A DNA stretch of 64,000 nt from Propionibacteriaceae bacterium UBA7704. GTDB lineage: Bacteria; Actinomycetota; Actinomycetes; Propionibacteriales; Propionibacteriaceae. The first letter of the stretch is position 1, and each line of letters starts with the position of its first letter. The stretch is from NCBI GenBank assembly GCA_002482525.1, contig DLGC01000021.1, positions 1 to 64,000 of the forward strand. Reading direction: 5' to 3'. Below are positions 44,364 through 53,406 of this stretch, piece after piece. Below the pieces are notes generated by a model, which ran no database searches, had not been told where the DNA came from, and worked only from the letters and a program-made list of their open reading frames with translations. The position numbers and the translations under genes were made by a program.

Positions 44364-45080
44364 ATGGCAAGGCGAGTGCTGATCGTTGATGACGAGCCAC
44401 CGATTCGCACGGTGCTGTCGGCCTATCTGGAGGCGGACGGCTTCGACGTGGTGCAGGCCGGCACCGGAGCCGACGCCCTCAAGCGGGTGCTTGATGTCAG
44501 CGAACCTGTCGATTTGGTGCTGTTGGACGTCGGGCTGCCCGACCTGAACGGCATTGAGGTGCTCACCATGATCCGGGCGAAGTCGGAGGTTCCGGTCATC
44601 CTGGTCACCGCCCGCAGCGAAGAGGTCGACAAGCTGGTGGGGCTCAGCGTCGGCGCCGATGACTACATCACCAAGCCGTTCAGTCCCCGCGAGGTGGTGG
44701 CCCGGGTGAATACCGTGTTGCGCCGCATTCAGCGTCCGGCGCCCGCGGAGGGGCCGGTTGATCCGGTGCTGCGATTCAGTGGCGGATTGAGCATCGACCC
44801 CGACCGCCGCGAGGTGCTGGTGGCCGGAGCATCCAAGGAACTGTCAGCCTTGGATTTCGATCTGCTGTGGGCGTTGGCCAACGCACCAGGGCGGGTCTTC
44901 TCCCGGGCACAACTGTTGGAGAAGGTGTGGGGCTACGACTTCTATGGCGATGACCGAGTGGTCGATGTGCATATCCGCAGCCTGCGCAGTTCGTTGGGCG
45001 ACGACGCCACAAACCCGGCGATCGTAGGCACCGTGCGCGGTGTGGGCTACAAATTCTTGCCCCGCACCGAGGAGGCGTGA
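44364..45080 (+). CDS. OmpR family response regulator
   Basis: The 238-residue protein has a receiver domain (IVDDEPP, phospho-acceptor Asp55 in LVLLDVGLPD, Lys in ITKPFSP) and a winged-helix output domain (VVDVHIRSLRSSLGD). It is coupled to the histidine kinase that overlaps its stop. The neighbouring DUF2202 gene could be a target, by proximity only. Confidence 0.94.
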   Translation: MARRVLIVDDEPPIRTVLSAYLEADGFDVVQAGTGADALKRVLDVSEPVDLVLLDVGLPDLNGIEVLTMIRAKSEVPVILVTARSEEVDKLVGLSVGADDYITKPFSPREVVARVNTVLRRIQRPAPAEGPVDPVLRFSGGLSIDPDRREVLVAGASKELSALDFDLLWALANAPGRVFSRAQLLEKVWGYDFYGDDRVVDVHIRSLRSSLGDDATNPAIVGTVRGVGYKFLPRTEEA

Positions 45081-46210
45081 TGAATCGGCTCAGTGTGCGG
45101 CTGGTGGTCAGCCATGTGCTGGTGGCCCTGATCGGCGTGGTGGCCACCTTCGGGGTGGTGCGCTGGCTGGCGCCGGCGATGTTCGACGAGACGCTGCGTC
45201 GCCAAACCGGCACCGGAGGACGCGGCCCCGGCATGGGCGGCGGGCCCGGCACGTCCGGCGCCGGCATGGTGCTGCGCGACCAACTCGCTACCGCGGTCAC
45301 CCAGGCCCTGCTGGTCGGCGCCGTGGTCGGGATCCTTGCCGCGGCTGTGTTCGGCGTATTCGCTGCCCGTCGCGTGATTCACTCGCTCAGCGCCGTGCGT
45401 ACCGCGACACGTCAGATCGCCGACGGGAATTACGCCGCCGAAGTTCCCGAACCCAAGGAGGCCGAACTGGCCGAGTTGGCCTCCGATGTGAATCAACTAG
45501 GTGAGGCGTTGGCTCAGACCGAGGCTCATCGCATGCGGCTGCTCGGCGAGGTTGCCCACGAACTGCGCACTCCCCTGACGGTCATCGACGGCTACGTCGA
45601 AGGCATGATCGACCAGGTGCTGCCCACCACTCCGGAGAACCTCGCCCAGATCACCGACGAAACCCGACGCCTGCGTCGCCTCGGCGAGGATCTGTCGTCA
45701 CTGAGCAAGGCCGAAGAGGGGCGCCTGGGCCTGCGGATCCAGCCGGCCAATGCCAGCGCGATTGTGCAGGCTGCCGCGGAACGTCTGCGTCCTCAGATCG
45801 AGGACGCCGACGTCACGCTGGTGGTGGCACCGTCGGGCTCGCTGCCGGTGAACTGTGACCCCGACCGAATCGCGCAGGTGGTGACCAATCTGGTGGGCAA
45901 TGCGCTTCGCGCCACGCCTGCCGGTGGCACGATCACGGTGAGGACTCGGATTGCCGACCGCCGCGCCCTGATCGAGGTTTCCGACACCGGGGTTGGACTC
46001 ACCTCCGATCAACTGCCGCGCATTTTCGAGCGGTTCTACCGGGTCAACGATCAGCGCATCGGCGAATCCGGTTCCGGTATCGGGCTGACCATCTCCCGCG
46101 GTATCGCCCGGGCGCACGGCGGCGAGCTGACGGCCACCTCGGCCGGGCTGGGCCACGGTTCGACGTTTACGCTGGCGCTGCCGTTGAGCCCGTCCGGGTC
46201 GCCTGCCTAG
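45080..46210 (+). CDS. Sensor histidine kinase (BaeS-like)
   Basis: The 376-residue kinase has two membrane helices (about residues 8-30 and 74-97) around a short Gly/Met-rich external loop, a HAMP linker, HisKA with His160 (GEVAHELRTPLTV), and HATPase motifs (VTNLVGNALRATP, SDTGVGL, SGSGIGLTI). The loop GRGPGMGGGPGTSGAGM is unusually glycine- and methionine-rich and could sense a metal. The ATG at 45080 is favoured by the GGAGG spacing; a GTG one codon before is possible. The genes overlap (TGATG). Confidence 0.93.
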   Translation: MNRLSVRLVVSHVLVALIGVVATFGVVRWLAPAMFDETLRRQTGTGGRGPGMGGGPGTSGAGMVLRDQLATAVTQALLVGAVVGILAAAVFGVFAARRVIHSLSAVRTATRQIADGNYAAEVPEPKEAELAELASDVNQLGEALAQTEAHRMRLLGEVAHELRTPLTVIDGYVEGMIDQVLPTTPENLAQITDETRRLRRLGEDLSSLSKAEEGRLGLRIQPANASAIVQAAAERLRPQIEDADVTLVVAPSGSLPVNCDPDRIAQVVTNLVGNALRATPAGGTITVRTRIADRRALIEVSDTGVGLTSDQLPRIFERFYRVNDQRIGESGSGIGLTISRGIARAHGGELTATSAGLGHGSTFTLALPLSPSGSPA

Positions 46211-46283
46211 TGGACCACTTCGCTGCCTGGCGGCACAGCGCCGGGAACTGCCGCCAGGCTCCTGCGGTGCGATGGTCGAAGCA

Positions 46284-48059
46284 TCACACCAGCTTCGCCT
46301 CGGCCAGCAGCTCCTCCAGGTAGGTTCCTTCGATCTTTCGCAGCGCGATTCCTTCGATGAAGCGCGCCAGCAAAGGCAGCTTCACTTCGTCGAGCTTGGT
46401 CTGGCCGTTGAGGTAGTAGACCGCGTTGAGCAGGGTGCGCATGTCGAACGATGAGGCGAAGACTTCCGGCACTCCCCGATCAACTCCGGCCAGGGTGTAG
46501 ACCGCTTCCATTGCGGTGCGCACCGAGTACTCGGTGGTGAAGACGGTGTCGCGTTCGGTTTCGGCGAAGTTGCCGATGAAAGCCAGATTCTTCGAGCCCG
46601 CAGGCACGACGTCGGGCCGATCACCGAGTGCTCGCGGCATGAAGTAGGAGGTGATGTAGGGCATGTGGCACGGAATCGTGTGGGCGGAGCTGCGAGCCAA
46701 GTCGGCGATCTGGTCGGTCGGTACGCCCAGGTGGTAGAGGAACTCCTCGCACAACTCGACGCCGGTGCACTCCTTGATGGTCTTCTTCACGTAGTCGCCG
46801 ACGCGATCTGAGAACAGGCCGTAGACCCACAAGACGAGTTCCTTGCTGGTGTCTTGGGCGGCGAAGTGCGGCTGGCGACTCATGGTGAACCCGTACAGCC
46901 ACGACGAGTCCCGGAAGTTGCAGGGGCCACCGGTGATGATTGTGCCGCTGCGCGGATCGCGTCCGGTGAGTTCGGCGATGTAGGGGGCGATCTTGTCGTC
47001 GGTGAGAGTGATGGTCGCCGAGATGACCCAATTGGCTTCGGGAATGTTCTCGCAGAACTTCTCGGGCCGTCCGAAGGCTGGGTCCTGAACGGCGAGCTGC
47101 TTCCACAGGCTCCACGCGCCGCCGGCGTCGGTCACGATGGGAGCGGGATGATCGTCATCGCCGAAGGTCGTGCTTTCGGTGATGGAGCCGTTGGTGATGA
47201 AGACCCAGTCGTTTTCGCTGAGTTCGATGGTGCGCTGCTGGCCCTTGGTGGTCATGGTGAGGCTTCGCGCCAGCTTGGTGCCGTTGGCGGTGTCCACCTG
47301 AATGCCGGTGACTTCGGTGTCGTATTGGAACCGAACCCCCTGGTCTTTGAGGTAGGCCGTCAGGGGCAGGATGAGCGATTCGTACTGGTTGTAGCGAGTG
47401 AACTTCAGGCTGCTGAGATCGGTGAGGGTCGCGATGTGATGGACGAAACGCAGCAGGTAGCGGCGCATCTCCATCGCACTGGCCCAGGGCTCAAAGGCGA
47501 ACATGGTGGCCCAGTACAGCCAGAAGTTCGAGGCGAAGAACTCCTCGCCGAAGAACTCGTCGATCCGCTTGTCCTGCAGATCGGATTCCCTGGTGAGGGC
47601 CAGGTTCAGCATTTCTTGCACGGCCTGCGGGCTGAGCGTCAGTTCATGCATCTGCGGGATGGGCACGCCTTGGTTTTCGACCGCACGGCAGTTCGACGAA
47701 CTGGGATCGGCCTTATGCAGCCAATACATCTCTTCGAGCACGGTGGCGCCGGGGGTATCCAGCGACGGGATGGAGCGGAAGAGATCCCACAGGGTTTCGA
47801 AGTGCTCCTCCATCTCGCGTCCGCCGCGAACGATGAAGCCTTTGTGCTTGTCGAAGATGCCGTCCATGCTGCCGCCGGGCAGCCCGAGCTCTTCGAAGAT
47901 GGTGATGCGCTCACCGGGCAGTTGAGCGTCGCGGATCAGGAAGGCAGCCGAGGCCAGCGCAGCGAGACCGGAGCCAACGAAGTAGGCCGACTTGTTGTCG
48001 ATGCCTTCGGGCTTGCGTGGCCGTGCGAATGCCTCGAAATTGCCGCTGCTGTAGTACAT
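46284..48059 (-). CDS. Oleate hydratase (myosin cross-reactive antigen family)
   Basis: The 591-residue FAD-dependent enzyme adds water to the double bond of oleic acid to give 10-hydroxystearic acid. The N-terminal FAD-binding motif (FVGSGLAALASAAFLIRD), the DGIFDKHKGFIVRGGREMEEHFE segment and the C-terminal MPYITSYFMPRALGDRP are family hallmarks. In bacteria it detoxifies unsaturated free fatty acids. The ATG at 48059 follows GGGAG by eight bases. It converges on the two-component genes. Confidence 0.95.
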   Translation of the reverse strand: MYYSSGNFEAFARPRKPEGIDNKSAYFVGSGLAALASAAFLIRDAQLPGERITIFEELGLPGGSMDGIFDKHKGFIVRGGREMEEHFETLWDLFRSIPSLDTPGATVLEEMYWLHKADPSSSNCRAVENQGVPIPQMHELTLSPQAVQEMLNLALTRESDLQDKRIDEFFGEEFFASNFWLYWATMFAFEPWASAMEMRRYLLRFVHHIATLTDLSSLKFTRYNQYESLILPLTAYLKDQGVRFQYDTEVTGIQVDTANGTKLARSLTMTTKGQQRTIELSENDWVFITNGSITESTTFGDDDHPAPIVTDAGGAWSLWKQLAVQDPAFGRPEKFCENIPEANWVISATITLTDDKIAPYIAELTGRDPRSGTIITGGPCNFRDSSWLYGFTMSRQPHFAAQDTSKELVLWVYGLFSDRVGDYVKKTIKECTGVELCEEFLYHLGVPTDQIADLARSSAHTIPCHMPYITSYFMPRALGDRPDVVPAGSKNLAFIGNFAETERDTVFTTEYSVRTAMEAVYTLAGVDRGVPEVFASSFDMRTLLNAVYYLNGQTKLDEVKLPLLARFIEGIALRKIEGTYLEELLAEAKLV

Positions 48060-48226
48060 GGGTGGGGCTCCCTTTTGCCGTATGGCAGCATCGTTGCCGC
48101 CTGGCGATTGATCGGTTGCTTCCAACCTAACGGGGAACACGGGTGCTCCGGGTGAGCGACAGCGGATTGCCCCGTGATCAACGAACCAGCAGCCCGGGAG
48201 CTGAGCCTGGCTGCCCCGTCGGCGGC

Positions 48227-49825
48227 TCAGTCGTCGACGGCATCAGCCTTCGCGTAGGCGGCGACGAGTTCCTTCTCCTGCACGAAGGAAGGCAGGAACA
48301 CCGCAATCACGATGGTTCCGATGACGATGGCGATGGCACCCACCAGGTAGGCCGCCCACGCGCCGGCGACCATGCTGTGGGTGGCGGCGGCAACGATCTG
48401 CTCGCGGTATTGCGGATATTTGTCGGCCACATGCATCGCGGAGGCGTAGGAAGCCAGCAGTGCCTGGGTGACGTCATTGCTGATACTGGCGGTCTCGCCT
48501 GCGGCGGCAATCTGGCGGCGGAAGGAAACTGCGAACCCACCGGCCAGAATCGCCCCCAGAATGGACTGCATGATCGAGCCGCCCAGATCGCGCTGGAGGT
48601 CAGAGGTGGCTGAAGCCATGCCGACTCTCCGCACGGGCGTGCTTTCGGTCAGCGCCCGCGAGGCCGGTGTCATGGCGAAGGCCGCGCCGGTTCCGATAGT
48701 GAGGAAGCCGAAGCCCACCAACCAGTAGGGGGTCGTGGGGTTCCACAGCAAGGTGGTGAGGAATCCCACCAGGACGAACCCGTAGCCGACCAGCATGGTA
48801 AATCGGGAGCCGCGGGCTTCCAGGAGTCGAGCCGACAGCGGTGCGCACACCAGCAGTCCGACCGCTGAGGGGGTGATCGCCAGGCCGGCCTCCAGCGTGG
48901 AGTAGCCCAGAATGTTCTGCATGTACTGCTGGCCGACGAACAGTGCGCCCATCAACGAGCCGAACACGATGGTGCCACCGGTGGCCGGCACCCAGAACAG
49001 CCGTCGGCGGGCAACGCGCAGGTCGTAGAGGGGATGGCCGATCCGCAGTTGGCGCCACCCGAAAGCAGCGACTAGCAGCACGCCAACGATCAGGAGGACG
49101 ACCCCGATCTGCACCTGCCCGGGGGCGAAGACCATGCTGATACCCAGCACCAAGCTGGCCACGGCCACCGTGGACGTCACTCCGCTGAGATGGTCCACCG
49201 GTTCGATGGATTCCTGGACGTGAGCCGGAACGTAGAGCACCACCAACACCAAGGCGATCGCGGCAATAGGCACCGCGATGAGGAATGCCGATCCCCACCA
49301 CCAGGTGGTGAGCAGGAGCCCGGCGACAATCGAGCCGGCCACCGAGGCCATCGCACTCACGCCGGACCACATCGCGATGGCGCGGGTACGTCCGGGACCG
49401 ACATGCCACAGTGCAGTGATCAGCGACAGGGTGGTGGGAAAGGCCATTCCGGCCGCGATGCCGGTGAACAGCCGCGAGGCCACCAGCATCTCGATGGATA
49501 CCGAAAACGCTGACAGCAGGCTGGCCACGATCGTCAAGGCCAGTCCAACCATCAGCAGTTGCTTGCGTCCATAGCGGTCTGCGATGGCGCCGAAGTAGAG
49601 CACCGACATGGCCAGACCGAGCGAGCAGCCCACTGCGACGATGTTGAGGGCGGTCTGCGACGCACTGAAGGCATCGCCGATGTCGGGTAGCGCAACATTC
49701 GCAGCTGCCAGGTTGATGTTGCATACCAGCGCTCCCAGGATGAGCGCACTCAGCACCAGACCGGCGCGTTCAGGGACATCAGGGCGGGCATCGGTGCCCT
49801 CGGTGGTCTCGGGGGTCTCTGTCAC
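48227..49825 (-). CDS. MFS transporter, drug:H+ antiporter-2 type
   Basis: The 532-residue protein has about 14 membrane helices. MFS motif A (GAIADRYGRKQ) and an antiporter motif C-like segment (GVSAMASVAGSIVAGLLL) are visible. DHA2 members expel drugs, dyes or toxic lipids. It is transcribed in the same direction as the oleate hydratase, 167 bases upstream of it, and could handle fatty acids; this is only a guess from context. The GTG start at 49825 is uncertain. Confidence 0.9.
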   Translation of the reverse strand: MTETPETTEGTDARPDVPERAGLVLSALILGALVCNINLAAANVALPDIGDAFSASQTALNIVAVGCSLGLAMSVLYFGAIADRYGRKQLLMVGLALTIVASLLSAFSVSIEMLVASRLFTGIAAGMAFPTTLSLITALWHVGPGRTRAIAMWSGVSAMASVAGSIVAGLLLTTWWWGSAFLIAVPIAAIALVLVVLYVPAHVQESIEPVDHLSGVTSTVAVASLVLGISMVFAPGQVQIGVVLLIVGVLLVAAFGWRQLRIGHPLYDLRVARRRLFWVPATGGTIVFGSLMGALFVGQQYMQNILGYSTLEAGLAITPSAVGLLVCAPLSARLLEARGSRFTMLVGYGFVLVGFLTTLLWNPTTPYWLVGFGFLTIGTGAAFAMTPASRALTESTPVRRVGMASATSDLQRDLGGSIMQSILGAILAGGFAVSFRRQIAAAGETASISNDVTQALLASYASAMHVADKYPQYREQIVAAATHSMVAGAWAAYLVGAIAIVIGTIVIAVFLPSFVQEKELVAAYAKADAVDD

Positions 49826-49948
49826 GTCATCACAGTATCGAGAGCCGCGGTTTCCCACCGGGATGCGGAGCAGAAAGCCGCGTCATCGCTGAGCGCAGCG
49901 TTTTGCCCGCACGATGCACCGGAGGATAACTTGGCGCAGACGGCATCG

Positions 49949-50022
49949 GGGGCGGTAGCTCAGCCGGTCAGAGCAGAGGACTCATAATCCTTGGGTCGTG
50001 GGTTCGAGCCCCACCCGCCCCA
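49949..50022 (+). tRNA. tRNA-Met (anticodon CAT), integration site of an island
   Basis: Acceptor stem GGGGCGG (49949-49955) pairs with CCGCCCC (50015-50021). The anticodon loop CTCATAA holds CAT at 49983-49985, and the T-arm is GTGGG-TTCGAGC-CCCAC. Similarity to actinobacterial elongator tRNA-Met is close, although tRNA-Ile(CAT) cannot be fully excluded by eye. CCA is not encoded. A decayed integrase gene begins about 300 bases beyond its 3' end. Confidence 0.93.
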
Positions 50023-50339
50023 CTGAGCAGGTTACCGCTCATTCACTAGGCATCTTTTCCGCTCGGGTGAGCGGACCGAAACAGGACAGATGGGTGCACC
50101 AACCCTCTGTTGAACTACAGAGCCACGTCGCGCAATAACGATCAGAGACTCTGATGGTGCGCGAACGCCATAAGATCGCGTCAACCCGCAGGCTCGCGCC
50201 CGGCCATATCCGCACCGTCCTTAGGGGCCCAAGCAGGATCTCCGGCCCGTCACCCCGGCCAGCTCGCAGGCCAAGATCGTCGCCAGTGGATTGCCCCGTG
50301 GGAAACGCAATCTGAGCGAGGCCAGCGAGCGATCTACGC

Positions 50340-51154
50340 AGGGATCCCACGACGAGCGGCACGGTAGCCTCCAAGACGCTGGACTTCGAGACCCACCCGG
50401 AGAAGTGGAGCGCGAAGCGCCGCACCCAAAAGGGCCACCCGCAGCAGGCATCCACGCGGGCGAGTTGTGTGGGGACCCTGAAGCACCAACTGGGGCCGAC
50501 GTTCGGCCGCATGCGACTCCGAGGCATCAACGAACACGCGACGCACCGTAGCCCCAAGGCGCGCTGGAGGGCCTCGGCGGCAACCCACTGAGTGACTGGA
50601 AGTCGTACGGGCCACGGAGAGCGATCATGAACAGCGTTGCCGATGAGGACCGACCCGGGGCTAGTCGGAACCTACCCTCGGGTCGGGCAACAGTCGAAGC
50701 GGTGCCGGTTCCCCCATCGAGGAGTTCAACGCGGCCGGCGAGCTTCACCATGCCAACTACCGCTCGACCGTGGTGGTCTAGGTGCGTTGGGGCTCGGCAA
50801 GGCGAATTGCTGGGTCTGGGCTGAGCCAACCAAGTCGGCGGCCGGCATCCGAGATGTCGCGGTTCCGCCACATCTGATCCCGTCCATCCTGCAACTCCTA
50901 GACACCTTCACTGCGCTCGACAAGGCCTTGATGCGGTTCCCGTGCGATAGTGGACGCCCGCAGAGGCCCTCCACTATCGCCAGCTACTTCAAGAAACCCG
51001 CAACAGTCGAGGCCGCTACGACCTCCGCCACACCGGCGCAGTGACGGCTGCTCAGCAGGGCGCCACGCTTGCCGCCTTGCAGGTACCACTGAGCCGTTCA
51101 GAGGCGAACGCCGCCCGGCTCTGCCAGCACATGGCGACGGGAAAAACCCGCTGA
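50340..51154 (+). pseudogene. Decayed tyrosine recombinase (phage-type integrase)
   Basis: Fragments of one integrase appear in order in different frames. The N-terminal arm and core-binding part read KTLDFETHPEKW and LKHQLGPTFGRMRLRGI from 50373. Then come RAIMNSVADEDRPGASRNL near 50620 and PTKSAAGIRDVAVPPHLIP near 50830-50880. The catalytic box reads YDLRHTGAV near 51026 in yet another frame, ending at TGA 51152-51154. At least two frameshifts and internal stops (near 50589 and 50626) break it, and the catalytic Tyr region is degenerate (LCQHMATG). The position right after tRNA-Met explains how the island arrived; it can no longer excise by itself. Confidence 0.82.
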
Positions 51155-51270
51155 CCACCGAGCGCAGGTCTATGAAAATTATGGCGGACGCAGTACTGAC
51201 ACCCAATTTTCGCCGCATCTCGGCTAACCTTCTGTAGCATTCGATCAACACGACTGAGAGCGGGTTTCCA

Positions 51271-52485
51271 TTGTCTAACCGTCGCAAGAAGGTGCACGGA
51301 AGCACGCACCAAAGCCCAGCAATCGCGCCGACGCGAAGCACTCTGCCCGTAAACCCTTCACTCGATTCGACCGCAGAGCCCCCGGTCGCCATTGATGACG
51401 GAATAAAGGTGTTCTTGAGCTACGCTCGCGCCGACGACGCCGTCTTCGACATGATTCGACCGTTCAAAGAACTCCTTTCCCATTTCGTCTACGCCAAGGC
51501 CGGCCGGAGAGTGAGCGCGTTCATCGACCAGGATAATATTGAGTGGGGGGATATCTGGAGCGAGCGCCTAACCAATGAGATCTTGGGGGCGACTATATTT
51601 ATTCCGCTCCTCAGCGCAGCGTACCTCGACAGCCCGAATTGCCGAGCGGAGTTTAATCGGTTCTACTCGAACGCGCAGACACTCGGCGTCACCGAGCTCC
51701 TCCTTCCCGTGCTGGTGCTGAAAGCCCCCGGCGTCTTCCACGACGCGTCACCCGATGAGATCGTAAGCGTTTCATCCCAGCGCCAGTGGGAGGACATCGA
51801 GGACGCGGTGCTTTCAGACCGAGGGTCGGCCGAGTGGAAGCGCACGATGGCCCGGTTGGCGGACCGTTTCGTACGGTCCTATCAAGCCGCGGAGGGTCGA
51901 CTCGCCTTGCTCTCCCCGGACCAGCTTGGCGGCACATCGAACGATGCCAAAACGGCGGTCAAGGATGCAGAGGAGGACGAGTCGCCGGGGTTGTTCGAGA
52001 TCATGGCGACCATAGACGCTCAAATGGCCACAATGACGTCGGCTGCGGAGTCGATGGCGCCTGCTATACAAGCGCTCGGCAATGCTGCGGAGGGTGCCGG
52101 GCCTTTGCCTCCAAGTCCTTCACCGAAAGAGATTCAGATGTGGTCCATCCGCGCGGCCCACGGGTTCGAATCACCAGCCCGTGAAATCGAGAGCGTGGGT
52201 CACCAAATGTTCACTGCGACAACGGAGCTCGACTCTGCAATGCAGAGGCTTCGTTATCTTGCCGGGTCAGCCCCAGATTCAATGGGCCTATCGAAGGCGT
52301 ACGCTGATTTGGTTGCGCCGCTATCAGGCCTCTCAGAGGTACGTGACCAGCTGATGGATCTCTTGGAGACTATGAGGCCAGCAGAGTTGCTCTCCGTTCC
52401 CCTCCGCAAGTCGCTCGTACCTGCTCGACGAGGGCTGACGCGAGTCACAGACAGCATTCAGCTAATACAGGCCTGGGCAACCTGA
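51271..52485 (+). CDS. TIR-domain protein, putative NAD-consuming defence effector
   Basis: The 404-residue protein has a TIR domain at about residues 44-190: the KVFLSYARADD start, RVSAFIDQDNIEWGDIWSER, IFIPLLSAAYLDS, and SPNCRAEF, where Glu127 sits in the position of the catalytic Glu of bacterial TIR NADases. A linker with PLPPSPSP precedes a helical C-terminal region of about 130 residues without recognised family. Bacterial TIR proteins cut NAD+ or make signalling nucleotides during phage attack. The gene starts with TTG and lies 117 bases after the integrase remnant. No SIR2, Argonaute or Thoeris partner is present. Confidence 0.85.
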   Translation: MSNRRKKVHGSTHQSPAIAPTRSTLPVNPSLDSTAEPPVAIDDGIKVFLSYARADDAVFDMIRPFKELLSHFVYAKAGRRVSAFIDQDNIEWGDIWSERLTNEILGATIFIPLLSAAYLDSPNCRAEFNRFYSNAQTLGVTELLLPVLVLKAPGVFHDASPDEIVSVSSQRQWEDIEDAVLSDRGSAEWKRTMARLADRFVRSYQAAEGRLALLSPDQLGGTSNDAKTAVKDAEEDESPGLFEIMATIDAQMATMTSAAESMAPAIQALGNAAEGAGPLPPSPSPKEIQMWSIRAAHGFESPAREIESVGHQMFTATTELDSAMQRLRYLAGSAPDSMGLSKAYADLVAPLSGLSEVRDQLMDLLETMRPAELLSVPLRKSLVPARRGLTRVTDSIQLIQAWAT

Positions 52486-53406
52486 GCGGGGATCGCGTCG
52501 ATAGCCCTTGACTGCGGGCACGTTTCGAAGCAGGTTGTCGAGGTCATGCAATCGGAACCGGATCATTCCGCGACCACCGTCGGGCAGTTCAAAATGGGCA
52601 CCGTTACGTCGAAACATGAATACTCGCCCAAGATCGTTCGCGTTCTTCACACATATCCGGCGGCTTCTTCCCGGCAGGAGGGCTTCTGGCTGCCCAGATG
52701 TGACCAACGCACGTTTCGGAGCCTGCGCTCCACGCGAGCGAAAGACAGTGCGAGGCCTGTAGCCCGATTGAAGCAGGTCCGTTTGCATCCGACCCCCTCA
52801 CTTCCAAGTACCGAGATCCGACCCTGCCTTTCGAAGACTGCCTGCAAGGTAACGCTGGCGCGACTGAACTCGAGGCGCACACAGGCCAAGGCTCTCATCA
52901 ACCGCATACGCGAACGCCATCTGCCCTCGGCGGTGTGCGATCGGCCCGCACACCAGCGGATTGCTGCCACAGCGGGCTTTCGGCGAGACGAACCGACGCC
53001 AGGCTGACCGCGAGAAGTTCCGTCGCTTCCCAGAGAGGCGCTCGAACTCACGGCGCAACCGGGTTCCTGGGCGAACCTCGCAGACGAGGGGTGCTGGACG
53101 CCGAACCACCCCATGAGGTGCCCACTACGTAGAAAGCCACCCAAAGCTCCATCTCGGCGCGTGAAGGGCCGTTGCCCGTACTGGTTGAAGGTCGGCGCGA
53201 CCCGTGCAGTACGGGTTACGAGCCCGTTGACGACTCATGTGGCCAACGCGCGGCCCACAGGGGTTGACGCAAGCGTTCAGACCCACTTGCGACAGGAATG
53301 TGTTCCGTCTGCGCAAGAATGGCTCCATAAACCCACCACTCCGGGGGTGACTCGCCGTAGGCTGCGATGCAAGAACGTATTCCTGCTAGGCGAGAGGCTC
53401 GAGGAC
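52486..53406. other. Island stretch without recognisable gene
   Basis: About 920 bases between the TIR gene and the NdpA-like gene. Several overlapping open frames exist on both strands, but none has a family resemblance or a convincing ribosome-binding site. It may hold a decayed gene, the promoter of the downstream pair, or a small RNA. Confidence 0.5.

Noticed and set aside
52546..53007. 153-codon open frame inside the island
   Set aside because: No start signal, no recognisable motif, and overlapping frames on the other strand are equally open.
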